NCBI GenBank assembly: GCA_029266635.1
Contig: JAQSWM010000001.1
Coordinates: 434,001 to 498,000, forward strand
Reading direction: 5' to 3'
DNA length: 64,000 nt
DNA from: Sphingobacteriaceae bacterium
GTDB taxonomy: Bacteria; Bacteroidota; Bacteroidia; Sphingobacteriales; Sphingobacteriaceae
In this document: positions 34,558 through 42,119 of the stretch, one piece after another
Numbering within the stretch: position 1 is the stretch's first letter
Layout of the letters: each line of letters starts with the position of its first letter
Notes under the pieces: generated by a model
The model's input: the letters and a program-made list of their open reading frames with translations, nothing else
Database searches by the model: none
Told to the model about the DNA's origin: nothing
Translations under genes and position numbers: made by a program

Positions 34558-35385
34558 ATGAAGAAGATATTTTCGCTGTCGCTGTTTGTTCTGCTCACAG
34601 GGATTTGCGCTGCGCAACAGCCTGCCAGCACTTTTGTAACCTACAAGCAGCTTGACACCCTCGCTCTGAAGATGGAAGTAATCGGACCTGCCAAGCTGGA
34701 AAAGAACAAGGTTTATCCTGCAATTGTGTATTTCTACGGCGGCGGATGGAGCAGAGGGAGCACTGCTTCATTTAAACGGTATGCAGAATATTTTGCGTCT
34801 AAAGGATTTGTTAACTTTTTGGTTGACTACCGGGTAAAAAGCCGACAAGGAACTACGCCATTCGAGTCTTTGAAAGATGCAAAATCTGCGATGCGTTTTG
34901 TGCGGAAAAATGTCGCTCAATTCCACATTGATCCAAATACGATTATTGCTGCAGGCGGTTCGGCGGGAGGGCAGCTGGCAGCGGCGTGTGCGCTTGTTGA
35001 AAAGAACAACGAAGCTTCAGACGATCTGTCGGTAAGCCCCAAGCCAAACGCTCTCGTGTTATTCAATCCCGTTATCGACAATGGGCCCGGCGGTTATGGC
35101 TATGAACGTGTAAAAGATGATTATCTCAATTTTTCTCCAATGCACAACATTAAAAAAGGCACTCCGCCGACTCTTATCATGATTGGCGATAAAGATCACC
35201 TGATACCCGCAGCCACAATTCAGAAGTACAAAGCTGAGATGGAGAAGGTTGGCAGCAGGTGCGATCTGGTTTTTTACCCCGGACAAGAACACGGGTTCTA
35301 CAACAAGAAAGAGTTCTTTGAACCTACCAAAACAGAGATGGAGAAGTTCCTTGGGTCTTTGCCTTTTCTGACGCTTACAAACTAA
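34558..35385 (+). CDS. Exported alpha/beta-hydrolase (esterase/lipase, acetyl-esterase type)
   Basis: 275 residues. A signal peptide (MKKIFSLSLFVLLTGICAAQ) is followed by the hydrolase fold: oxyanion motif YFYGGGWSRG near residue 58, nucleophile GGSAGGQLAAA near residue 138, acid GDKDHLIPA near residue 212, and His in GQEHGFYN near residue 240. It resembles BD-FAE/carbohydrate acetyl-esterase-like enzymes. The substrate is unknown. It starts 9 nt after the ABC-F stop and may be co-transcribed, although the roles seem unrelated. Confidence 0.82.
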   Translation: MKKIFSLSLFVLLTGICAAQQPASTFVTYKQLDTLALKMEVIGPAKLEKNKVYPAIVYFYGGGWSRGSTASFKRYAEYFASKGFVNFLVDYRVKSRQGTTPFESLKDAKSAMRFVRKNVAQFHIDPNTIIAAGGSAGGQLAAACALVEKNNEASDDLSVSPKPNALVLFNPVIDNGPGGYGYERVKDDYLNFSPMHNIKKGTPPTLIMIGDKDHLIPAATIQKYKAEMEKVGSRCDLVFYPGQEHGFYNKKEFFEPTKTEMEKFLGSLPFLTLTN

Positions 35386-35493
35386 TCGGTGTTTTCTATA
35401 GTCAGAATCTCCTACTCAGCCCTTTTTCTCATCTGAGTTTGCATAACAAAATATCAGTATATTTACATGTCATGTGTATTAAAGTACCTTATC

Positions 35494-35883
35494 ATGAAAC
35501 CATTACTAGCCATTATTGCTTTATTTCTTTCTTGTATTAGTTGCAAAAAGAATAATGACACGATCTCATCAATTGATGGCATGTGGGTTGAATCAACTCA
35601 AAAGAAAGATACTTTATATTTTGACAGTAAGAACTCTATGTTCAACCTAGGGAGAGGAAAGGAATTAAAAGCTGGGAGTCTAATTCCTAAAACTTATTCC
35701 GGTATTTATTTTTACGAAACTAAAACTGATAGTATCTCCATACAATATTCATTCTCAAGCTTATACAAGCCTAAAAAATATATGTTTAAGCCAGACTTGG
35801 CTCAAGGCAAGATCACGATAGGAAACTTTTATGTAGATAGTTTAAGCCGAAACGTAACTCTAACCTTTTTAAAGCATCGTTGA
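35494..35883 (+). CDS. Small lipoprotein of unknown function
   Basis: 129 residues from ATG 35494, which gives a clean lipoprotein signal (MKPLLAIIALFLSCISC) with the lipidated Cys at 15 or 18; a frame start nine codons upstream would spoil it. The mature part has a short beta-strand pattern (DGMWVESTQKKDTLYFDS, YSGIYFYETKTDSISIQYS) suggestive of a small lipocalin-like or META-like barrel. I do not recognise the family. It is more AT-rich than its neighbours. Confidence 0.6.
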   Translation: MKPLLAIIALFLSCISCKKNNDTISSIDGMWVESTQKKDTLYFDSKNSMFNLGRGKELKAGSLIPKTYSGIYFYETKTDSISIQYSFSSLYKPKKYMFKPDLAQGKITIGNFYVDSLSRNVTLTFLKHR

Positions 35884-35902
35884 AGTCGTGTGAGCTTCCC
35901 AA

Positions 35903-36862
35903 CTAATCATTGTTTTCCAGAGCCGGATACCCGCCCACCCTTCCATTCTGCCGCTCCCATTTGATGTAATCGTTTGGTCCGAAAGGATGCCCGCCAAAGC
36001 CATTTCGCATCATGGCTATGGATTTAGCCCAAGTATTTTCTGCATCGCGGGAGGCAATTAACTGCATTACCGATTGAGCAATTACCGGAATAGGAACTTC
36101 CATGTGCATGGCATCTGTAACCAGCCAGTTCACTTCGCCGGTATCTTCAATGTACGAAGGCACATTGAAGCCCTCCTTTTCATCGTAGAGCTTTTTCATT
36201 AGCTCAATAAGCCAGGAACGAATTACTGAACCGTTGTTCCAGGTTAGCAGGATGTCGCTGATGTTTAACTCTTCGCGAAAATTGGCCAGGAGCGCCATGC
36301 CTTCACCGATGGCCTGCAGCATACCAAATTCAATTCCATTATGAACCAACTTGACAAAGTGTCCCGAGCCCGGTGCGCCCGTGTACGTATATCCGTTTGG
36401 AACAGCTAGGGACCTCAGAAATCCCTCAACTTGATCAACCGCTTCTTTCTCGCCGCCTACCATAAAGCATGCGCCATGCCTTGCGCCGTCCACGCCGCCG
36501 CTGGTGCCGCAATCAATCAGGAAAATCTCTTTTTCTTTTAGCTTCCCTGCTCTCCGGATACTGTCGCCCCAGTACGAATTGCCTCCATCGATGATGATGT
36601 CGCCGGGAGCGAGTAATGGCACCAGTTCATCAATCACATCGTCTACCGGCTTTCCTGCCGGAATGTAGAGGAATATTTTGCGTGGAGCAATTAACTGATC
36701 GACCAGGTGCTGCGGGCTGGCCGCAAGCGAAACATTTTTCTGATCAGGAACTTTGCTGGCGTACATATCGTAGCCCACAATTGAATAACCTGTCTCCGCT
36801 GCATGAATGGCAAGATTGCCGCCCATCTTTCCTAGGCCAATAATGCCGTAATTCTCTTCCAT
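35903..36862 (-). CDS. gnd: 6-phosphogluconate dehydrogenase, decarboxylating (short GndA/YqeC type)
   Basis: 319 residues, the short NAD-type form (about 300) rather than the 470-residue enzyme. The nucleotide-binding GLGKMGGNLAIHAAE is at the N-terminus, DGGNSYWGDS near residue 92, the substrate motif TSGGVDGARHGACFMVGG near residue 120, and the catalytic Lys in HFVKLVHNGIEFG near residue 170. It converts 6-phosphogluconate to ribulose-5-phosphate with CO2 release. No zwf or pgl gene is nearby. It stands alone on the minus strand. Confidence 0.88.
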   Translation of the reverse strand: MEENYGIIGLGKMGGNLAIHAAETGYSIVGYDMYASKVPDQKNVSLAASPQHLVDQLIAPRKIFLYIPAGKPVDDVIDELVPLLAPGDIIIDGGNSYWGDSIRRAGKLKEKEIFLIDCGTSGGVDGARHGACFMVGGEKEAVDQVEGFLRSLAVPNGYTYTGAPGSGHFVKLVHNGIEFGMLQAIGEGMALLANFREELNISDILLTWNNGSVIRSWLIELMKKLYDEKEGFNVPSYIEDTGEVNWLVTDAMHMEVPIPVIAQSVMQLIASRDAENTWAKSIAMMRNGFGGHPFGPNDYIKWERQNGRVGGYPALENND

Positions 36863-36946
36863 ACATGTTTAACATGAGAGGGCGGGAATCGTTTACGTCA
36901 CAAAACCTCTCTATCGAATATTTCTCCTTTGTTGGCCTATTGTTAC

Positions 36947-36977
36947 GCTCATCATTTTGAGTAAGCTCATCATTTTG
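36947..36977. repeat. Short tandem direct repeat GCTCATCATTTTG
   Basis: A 13-bp word occurs at 36947-36959 and again at 36965-36977, an 18-bp spacing, in the gap between gnd and galK. I see nothing else recognisable in this 227-nt divergent region. Confidence 0.45.
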
Positions 36978-37089
36978 CACCCGCTCAAGGTTTCATTCTT
37001 GAAAATGTCTTCACAAATCCTGCCAATCACCATACAAACAAGCCCAAAACAGCTGATTTTTATATCTTAGCGATTTATCTGCAAAACCA

Positions 37090-38241
37090 ATGACTGAACA
37101 ACTTCAAGAGCGTTTCCAAAGCCTTTTCGGACAGCAAAACCAGCACACTTTTTTTTCTCCGGGAAGGGTAAACCTGATTGGCGAACATATTGATTACAAT
37201 GGCGGGCTTGTTATGCCATGCGCCATTACCTTTGGCACTTATTTGCTTACCGCTCCAAACAAAGAGGGAAAATTTCGGTTCAGGAGTATCAATTTTGAGG
37301 AAGTACTTGATATTGGTGTTCAGCCATCCTATCAGAAGGTTGGAGAATATTGGTACAACTATCCCGTAGCTGTTATTCATCACTTCATCAAAGAAGGGAA
37401 ACAAGTCCAAGGAATGGACATGCTTTTCTACGGCAATGTACCGATTGGGTCTGGGCTTTCGTCTTCGGCTTCCATTGAAATTGCTACGGCTTATGCTTTA
37501 AACCAGCTTTGCAATGCGGGCTTCAGCAAGCTTGATCTTGTTAAGCTTTGTAAACGCGTAGAAAACGAGTTCATCGGAGTAAACAGCGGGATCATGGACC
37601 AGTTTGCCGTAACCTTTGGCGAAGCAAGCAAAGCCCTCAAACTTGATTGCGAAACGCTGGACTATGAAGCTGTAAATTGCTTTTTAGGTGATTATCTCTT
37701 AGCCATCATTAACACCAACAAGCCAAGGAAACTTGCAGAGTCTAAATACAACGAGCGTGTGGGCGAATGCCAGGCTGCGCTTGAAAGCCTCAAGTCGGAG
37801 CTGGATATAAACTATCTCTGTGATATTGATTCAGAGACATTCGATAAGCACAAAGATTCTATTGAAAGCGATGTTGTAAAGGACCGTGCAGAGCATGTTG
37901 TAAAAGAAAATGAGCGTGTAAACCATGCTGCCCGCGAACTGGCAGCACATAATCTCCATAAGTTCGGCGAACTGATGTATGCTTCGCATGAATCTCTGAA
38001 GAACCTGTACGAAGTTTCGGGCAAAGAGCTTGACACCATTGTTGAGTTTTGCTCCTTGCGGGATGACGTTGCCGGCGCACGTATGACAGGCGCAGGCTTT
38101 GGCGGCTGTGCGATAGCTTTGGTGAAGAAAGATTCTTTCCAGGATTTTGAAGATAAATTGATCCCATACTATACTGAGAAGATCGGCTATGCTCCTTCTG
38201 TGTACAGCTCGCTTATCGGCGATGGCGTGAAGGAAATTTAA
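37090..38241 (+). CDS. galK: Galactokinase
   Basis: 383 residues. The signature GRVNLIGEHIDYNGGLVMPCA is near residue 24 (galactose-binding), the GHMP ATP-binding motif NVPIGSGLSSSASIE near residue 117, and the GHMP C-terminal ARMTGAGFGGCAIAL near residue 335. It phosphorylates galactose at C1 for the Leloir pathway. No galT or galM is visible. The SpoU methyltransferase gene starts 1 nt after the stop. Confidence 0.95.
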   Translation: MTEQLQERFQSLFGQQNQHTFFSPGRVNLIGEHIDYNGGLVMPCAITFGTYLLTAPNKEGKFRFRSINFEEVLDIGVQPSYQKVGEYWYNYPVAVIHHFIKEGKQVQGMDMLFYGNVPIGSGLSSSASIEIATAYALNQLCNAGFSKLDLVKLCKRVENEFIGVNSGIMDQFAVTFGEASKALKLDCETLDYEAVNCFLGDYLLAIINTNKPRKLAESKYNERVGECQAALESLKSELDINYLCDIDSETFDKHKDSIESDVVKDRAEHVVKENERVNHAARELAAHNLHKFGELMYASHESLKNLYEVSGKELDTIVEFCSLRDDVAGARMTGAGFGGCAIALVKKDSFQDFEDKLIPYYTEKIGYAPSVYSSLIGDGVKEI

Positions 38242-38242
38242 G

Positions 38243-38803
38243 ATGCGCAAACTCAAGCTCGATGAATTAGGGCGCAGCAGTGTTGAGGAATACCGGCAGC
38301 AGAAGAAATTACCAATTACGGTGGTGCTGGATAGCGTTCGCAGCATGCACAATGTTGGCTCAATCTTCCGTACCTGCGACGGCTTTGCTGTTGAACAAAT
38401 TTTTTTATGTGGGATAACCGGACAGCCGCCGCACCGGGAAATTGAAAAAACAGCTTTGGGCGCTACAAATTCCGTGAACTGGAGATATTTTGAAGATATC
38501 AAAGAAGCCATTGCCGAACTGCACCAGCATAGCTATCAGGTAATCGCGGTGGAACAGGCAGAGGGCAGTACACAACTAAATACTTTTCAGCCGAAAGCTT
38601 CTGAGCGGTATGCGCTGATCTTCGGCAATGAAGTCAACGGTGTGTCGGATGAAGCTATGTCGCTTGTGGATGGATGCCTCGAGATCCCGCAGTTTGGGAC
38701 CAAGCACTCGTTCAACATTGTCGTGTCTGCCGGAATTGTGCTTTGGGATTTCTTCGCGAAGTTAAATCTTGGAGAAACTCACATCAGCCAGCCGTACCAT
38801 TAA
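38243..38803 (+). CDS. SpoU/TrmH-family RNA 2'-O-methyltransferase
   Basis: 186 residues, a SPOUT domain without the extra N-terminal domain. Motif 1 DSVRSMHNVGSIFRTCDGF is near residue 32, motif 2 LIFGNEVNGVS near residue 127, and motif 3 TKHSFNIVVSAGIVLWDF near residue 153. Most similar in layout to TrmH/TrmL-type tRNA methylases. It directly follows galK and overlaps the stop of the convergent DUF2809 gene by 4 bp. Confidence 0.87.
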   Translation: MRKLKLDELGRSSVEEYRQQKKLPITVVLDSVRSMHNVGSIFRTCDGFAVEQIFLCGITGQPPHREIEKTALGATNSVNWRYFEDIKEAIAELHQHSYQVIAVEQAEGSTQLNTFQPKASERYALIFGNEVNGVSDEAMSLVDGCLEIPQFGTKHSFNIVVSAGIVLWDFFAKLNLGETHISQPYH

Positions 38804-39174
38804 GCCCGGGCATTTCTAAACCTCTCAATTAACATAATTGCTATAGTCCCAAGTGTGTAGGCAACAATATCGCCCCACTGGAAAGTGGTGCCGATTACTG
38901 TTGTAGCAACCGCAGATCCACCCAGTCCGATGCGATGAACAATGTCAAAGTATTGAAGTATCTCGATCAGGTAAGCGAAAACGAGAACCCCTAAAGCTGT
39001 TGTGATAACCGGCAGGTTGACCACAGCTTTTACCGTGCAGTACAACAAAATAATCACCAGAAAATCTCCAAAGTAAGGCCGGATAAACTCATCATGAAAG
39101 TAAAGGGCAATTACAAGTTCAATAACAAAGAGCAGTATGGCGGCTATAGTGTAGCCTTTGTTGAGGGTGGGCAT
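38800..39174 (-). CDS. DUF2809 membrane protein
   Basis: 124 residues from ATG 39174 (MPTLNKGYTI). About four hydrophobic segments are seen: AAILLFVIELVIALYF, FLVIILLYCTVKAVV, TALGVLVFAYLIEILQYF and GDIVAYTLGTIAIMLIE. The motif FAYLIEILQYFDIV and FQWGDIVAYTLG fit DUF2809, a VanZ-related membrane family of unknown function. Confidence 0.78.
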   Translation of the reverse strand: MPTLNKGYTIAAILLFVIELVIALYFHDEFIRPYFGDFLVIILLYCTVKAVVNLPVITTALGVLVFAYLIEILQYFDIVHRIGLGGSAVATTVIGTTFQWGDIVAYTLGTIAIMLIERFRNARA

Positions 39175-39214
39175 ACGTAAACATAGCATATTATCTATAT
39201 TTGCTAAAGACGTT

Positions 39215-39424
39215 ATGAGTGAATTTCGGTTAGATAGGACAAAGTTTGTTGCCCATTCCGCCGGCGAGGCATCCGCTTCGCACGCTACTTACTATAAAAT
39301 GTTAACCTGGCGAGAGCGGATCAGGATTGCACACTATCTGAACAGCATTGCCTATAACTTCCCAATCGACTCGCCTCCCCGTTTAGACCGCACAAAGTTT
39401 AGCGCACGCTCAAGGAATGGGTAA
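39215..39424 (+). CDS. Small protein with two LDRTKF motifs (putative antitoxin-like partner)
   Basis: 69 residues from ATG 39215. LDRTKF occurs at residues 6-11 and again at 57-62, followed by SARSRNG at the end. Between them are a low-complexity SAGEASASHATYY stretch and a helical segment LTWRERIRIAHYLNSIAYNF. I know similar short proteins beside nucleotidyltransferases in other Bacteroidota but no assigned function. Its last 8 nt overlap the start of the nucleotidyltransferase gene (ATGGGTAA), so translation is coupled. The arrangement resembles antitoxin-toxin operons. Confidence 0.65.
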   Translation: MSEFRLDRTKFVAHSAGEASASHATYYKMLTWRERIRIAHYLNSIAYNFPIDSPPRLDRTKFSARSRNG

Positions 39425-39869
39425 TATCTTCAACGAAGATTTCAGAGATTCCCTAGACTGTTTTAACAGGCACGAGGTACGATATATCCTAATTGGCGGC
39501 TTCTCTGTAATCCTGCACGGTTATTCGAGAACTACCGGCGATATGGACATATGGGTGGATCGCACACCTGAAAACTACAAGAAAATACGAGCTGCCTTTC
39601 TGAAGTTTGGCATGCCGGTGTTCGGCATGACAGAAGAAAACTTTTTACATCACCAAAACTGGGATGTATTTACCTTCGGATTACCGCCTTCCGCAATTGA
39701 TGTGATGGTTAAAGTAAAGGGCCTTGAATTTGATACTGTTTATCAGAACTCGACAACTTTCACGGAAGACGGGCTGCTGATAAGAACGATTCATATTGAA
39801 GATCTAAAAGCAGTACAAAAAGCTTCTGCCCGCCCTAAAGATTTAGATGATCTAGAAAATCTATCATAG
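39417..39869 (+). CDS. Minimal nucleotidyltransferase (MNT/DUF6036-like)
   Basis: 150 residues. The polymerase-beta-type motif GGFSVILHG (27-34) is followed by D42xD44 in TTGDMDIWVD, and a third carboxylate is D95 in AIDVMVKV. The C-terminal IEDLKAVQKASARPKDLDD is typical of AbiEii/DUF6036-like nucleotidyltransferases. Such enzymes transfer NMP groups to proteins or tRNA and occur as toxins or as antitoxin enzymes acting on HEPN partners. No HEPN motif (RX4-6H) is evident in the 69-residue partner upstream. The next gene starts 2 nt after the stop. Confidence 0.8.
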   Translation: MGNIFNEDFRDSLDCFNRHEVRYILIGGFSVILHGYSRTTGDMDIWVDRTPENYKKIRAAFLKFGMPVFGMTEENFLHHQNWDVFTFGLPPSAIDVMVKVKGLEFDTVYQNSTTFTEDGLLIRTIHIEDLKAVQKASARPKDLDDLENLS

Positions 39870-39871
39870 CT

Positions 39872-40540
39872 ATGCCCTCTGCAAGTCCCCTCACAAAAAA
39901 ACTTCAGATAAAGCCCGGGCACAAAGTGCTTATCATTAATGCCCCGGCAAATTATTCTGATCTTTTGGAACCGCTTCCGGAAAAAGCTGAGCTGTCGCTA
40001 AGGGCAGCAGGTTCATACGACGTTGTGCTGTTATTCGTAAAAAGTAGCAGCGAATTAAACCGCGACCTCGAATGGCTTCAGGCTCATCTCCGGTCCGACA
40101 CCGTTTTGTGGACGATTTATCCCAAAAAGAGCTCGGGCATCAAGTCGGATCTGGAGATGATGAGCAGTTGGGATGAATTTAAAAAATATAATTACAGAGG
40201 TGTTGCAGCGGCGTCTATTGATCAAACCTGGACAGCCCTCCGCTTCCGGGCGATCGATCAGGTAAAAAAATCTGAAGCTAGGAATGAAGCAATCTCCCAA
40301 AACGAGTTTGGGAAATATATTGATCTGGCCAATCGCGTCGTCACTCCACCCGATGCTTTCAAAACAGCAATGGAACGCGAACCAGATGCTCTAGCTTTTT
40401 TCCAAACGCTCTCCTTCACAAACAAGAAAGAATATGTTAGCTGGTTAATTTCTGCCAAGCAGGAAAAAACCAGAATTGACAGGCTGGAAAAATCTGTTCA
40501 AAAGCTCTTAGAACGCAAGAAAAACCCGACAGCAAAATAA
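39872..40540 (+). CDS. DUF3052-like plus YdeI/OmpD-associated domain protein
   Basis: 222 residues. The N-terminal half (LQIKPGHKVLIINAPANY, ...TVLWTIYPKKSSGIKSDL...) looks like the DUF3052 family. The C-terminal part has TPPDAFKTAMEREPDALAFF and FTNKKEYVSWLISAKQEKTR, matching the bacteriocin-protection YdeI/OmpD-associated family. It is a two-domain fusion of unknown function. It starts 2 nt after the nucleotidyltransferase gene and may belong to the same transcript. Confidence 0.72.
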   Translation: MPSASPLTKKLQIKPGHKVLIINAPANYSDLLEPLPEKAELSLRAAGSYDVVLLFVKSSSELNRDLEWLQAHLRSDTVLWTIYPKKSSGIKSDLEMMSSWDEFKKYNYRGVAAASIDQTWTALRFRAIDQVKKSEARNEAISQNEFGKYIDLANRVVTPPDAFKTAMEREPDALAFFQTLSFTNKKEYVSWLISAKQEKTRIDRLEKSVQKLLERKKNPTAK

Positions 40541-40592
40541 CATTGATCAGATGAATCAGGCATAATTCAAAGATTCATCCGATTAATCGCTC

Positions 40593-40623
40593 AAACAAAA
40601 AATCCCACCCGTAGGCAGGATTT
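40593..40623 (-). terminator. Terminator of the gltB-gltD operon
   Basis: On the minus strand a stem AAATCCtgCC / GGtgGGATTT with TACG loop is followed by TTTTTGTTT. It lies 26 nt after the gltD stop. The stem shares most bases with the REP-like element at 26349-26364. Confidence 0.8.
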
Positions 40624-40648
40624 CATATTGACGAGGTTGGTAAAACTC

Positions 40649-42118
40649 TTATGCAAACATGCTCACAGCGTCTTTGCTTGCTAAGGCAGTGCTTCCGGTC
40701 AGGAATTCGTCCACTTTACGTGCGGCTTCCCTGCCTTCAGAAATTGCCCACACAACCAACGACTGCCCCCGGCGCATATCGCCTGCAGCAAACACCTTAT
40801 GCACGCTGCTCCGGTAAACCCCTTCTTTAGCTTTTACATTCCCACGCTCATCCAGCTCTACTCCCAGGCTCTGAAGCAAGCCTTCAAACTGCGGATGCAA
40901 AAAGCCCATGGCTAAAAATACCCGCTGGCATGGAATCTCTCTTTCCGACCCTTCCGACTCGACAAACTTTATCGGCCTTCCAAAAATGTCCTGCTCCCAA
41001 CTTACATCTGTAACGCGAATTGCACGCAGGTTTCCATTCTCATCGCCTAAGAACTCTTTGGTGTTTATTCCCCAATACCGCTCACAGCCTTCTTCATGAG
41101 AACTGGTTGTTTTCAAAATCATCGGGTAAGTCGGCCAAGGCATATTTTCCGTACGCTCTTTCGGCGGTTGGAACATCACTTCTAACTGAGTAACAGATTT
41201 TGCGCCCTGGCGGTTGGATGTGCCCACGCAGTCGGAACCGGTATCGCCCCCGCCAATTACAATTACGTCTTTGCCGGTTGCCCAGATATGTTCTTCTTCA
41301 AATTCAATGTCGCTAACCCGCTTGTTTTGCTGTTTTAAGAAGTCCATCGCAAAATATACTCCCTTTAGTTCCCTTCCGGGGATGTTTAGGTTACGTGGAA
41401 TAGTTGATCCTCCGGCCAAAACAATAGCGTCAAACTTCCGCGAAAGCTCGTCTGCCGAAATATCGACTCCAACATTGGTGTTGCATTTGAAGATGACGCC
41501 GCTTTCTTCCATAACCTTTATCCGACGCTCCACAACCCATTTTTCAAGTTTGAAATCCGGAATTCCGTAGCGCAACAAGCCGCCTGGATGATCGTCGCGT
41601 TCAAAAACGGTTACTAAATGGCCTGCTTTGTTCAACTGAGCCGCAGCAGCAAGCCCGGCCGGACCAGAACCCACAACAGCAATCGTTTTTCCTGAACGGA
41701 TAAGCGGAGCTTTCGCTTTTACAAAGCCTTTTGAATAGGCAACTTCAATGATGTGTTTTTCAATCTCCTCGATCGTAACCGGGGGTTTGTTGATTCCCAA
41801 CACACATGCCGATTCACATGGCGCAGGGCAAATCCTCCCGGTAAACTCAGGAAAGTTGTTGGTGGAAGAAAGAATAGTATAAGCCTCTTCCCAGTTCTGC
41901 TTGTAAACGGCATCGTTAAACTCGGGAATAACATTGCCGAGCGGACAGCCCGAATGGCAAAACGGAATGCCACAGTTCATGCAGCGGGCAGCCTGCTTGT
42001 TCAGTTTATCTTCTGAATATTTTCCTACGAATTCATTGTAATCTCTTACCCGCTCTTCCGGCGAAACTTTTGGTGGAAGCTCTCTGTCGAATTCTTTAAA
42101 ACCTGTTATCTTTCCCAT
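40649..42118 (-). CDS. gltD: Glutamate synthase small (beta) subunit
   Basis: 489 residues. The N-terminal Fe-S domain has AARCMNCGIPFCHSGCPLGN near residue 42 and GRICPAPCESACV near residue 94. FAD-binding VVGSGPAGLAAA is near residue 149 and the NADPH-binding motif VIGGGDTGSDCVG near residue 287. The subunit passes electrons from NAD(P)H to the large subunit. It starts 1 nt after the gltB stop and is followed by a good terminator. Confidence 0.95.
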   Translation of the reverse strand: MGKITGFKEFDRELPPKVSPEERVRDYNEFVGKYSEDKLNKQAARCMNCGIPFCHSGCPLGNVIPEFNDAVYKQNWEEAYTILSSTNNFPEFTGRICPAPCESACVLGINKPPVTIEEIEKHIIEVAYSKGFVKAKAPLIRSGKTIAVVGSGPAGLAAAAQLNKAGHLVTVFERDDHPGGLLRYGIPDFKLEKWVVERRIKVMEESGVIFKCNTNVGVDISADELSRKFDAIVLAGGSTIPRNLNIPGRELKGVYFAMDFLKQQNKRVSDIEFEEEHIWATGKDVIVIGGGDTGSDCVGTSNRQGAKSVTQLEVMFQPPKERTENMPWPTYPMILKTTSSHEEGCERYWGINTKEFLGDENGNLRAIRVTDVSWEQDIFGRPIKFVESEGSEREIPCQRVFLAMGFLHPQFEGLLQSLGVELDERGNVKAKEGVYRSSVHKVFAAGDMRRGQSLVVWAISEGREAARKVDEFLTGSTALASKDAVSMFA

Positions 42119-42119
42119 G

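Noticed and set aside
36744-36980. Minus-strand open frame spanning the gnd start and the direct repeats
   Set aside because: It is mostly gnd in another frame plus repeat sequence, with no protein-like pattern.
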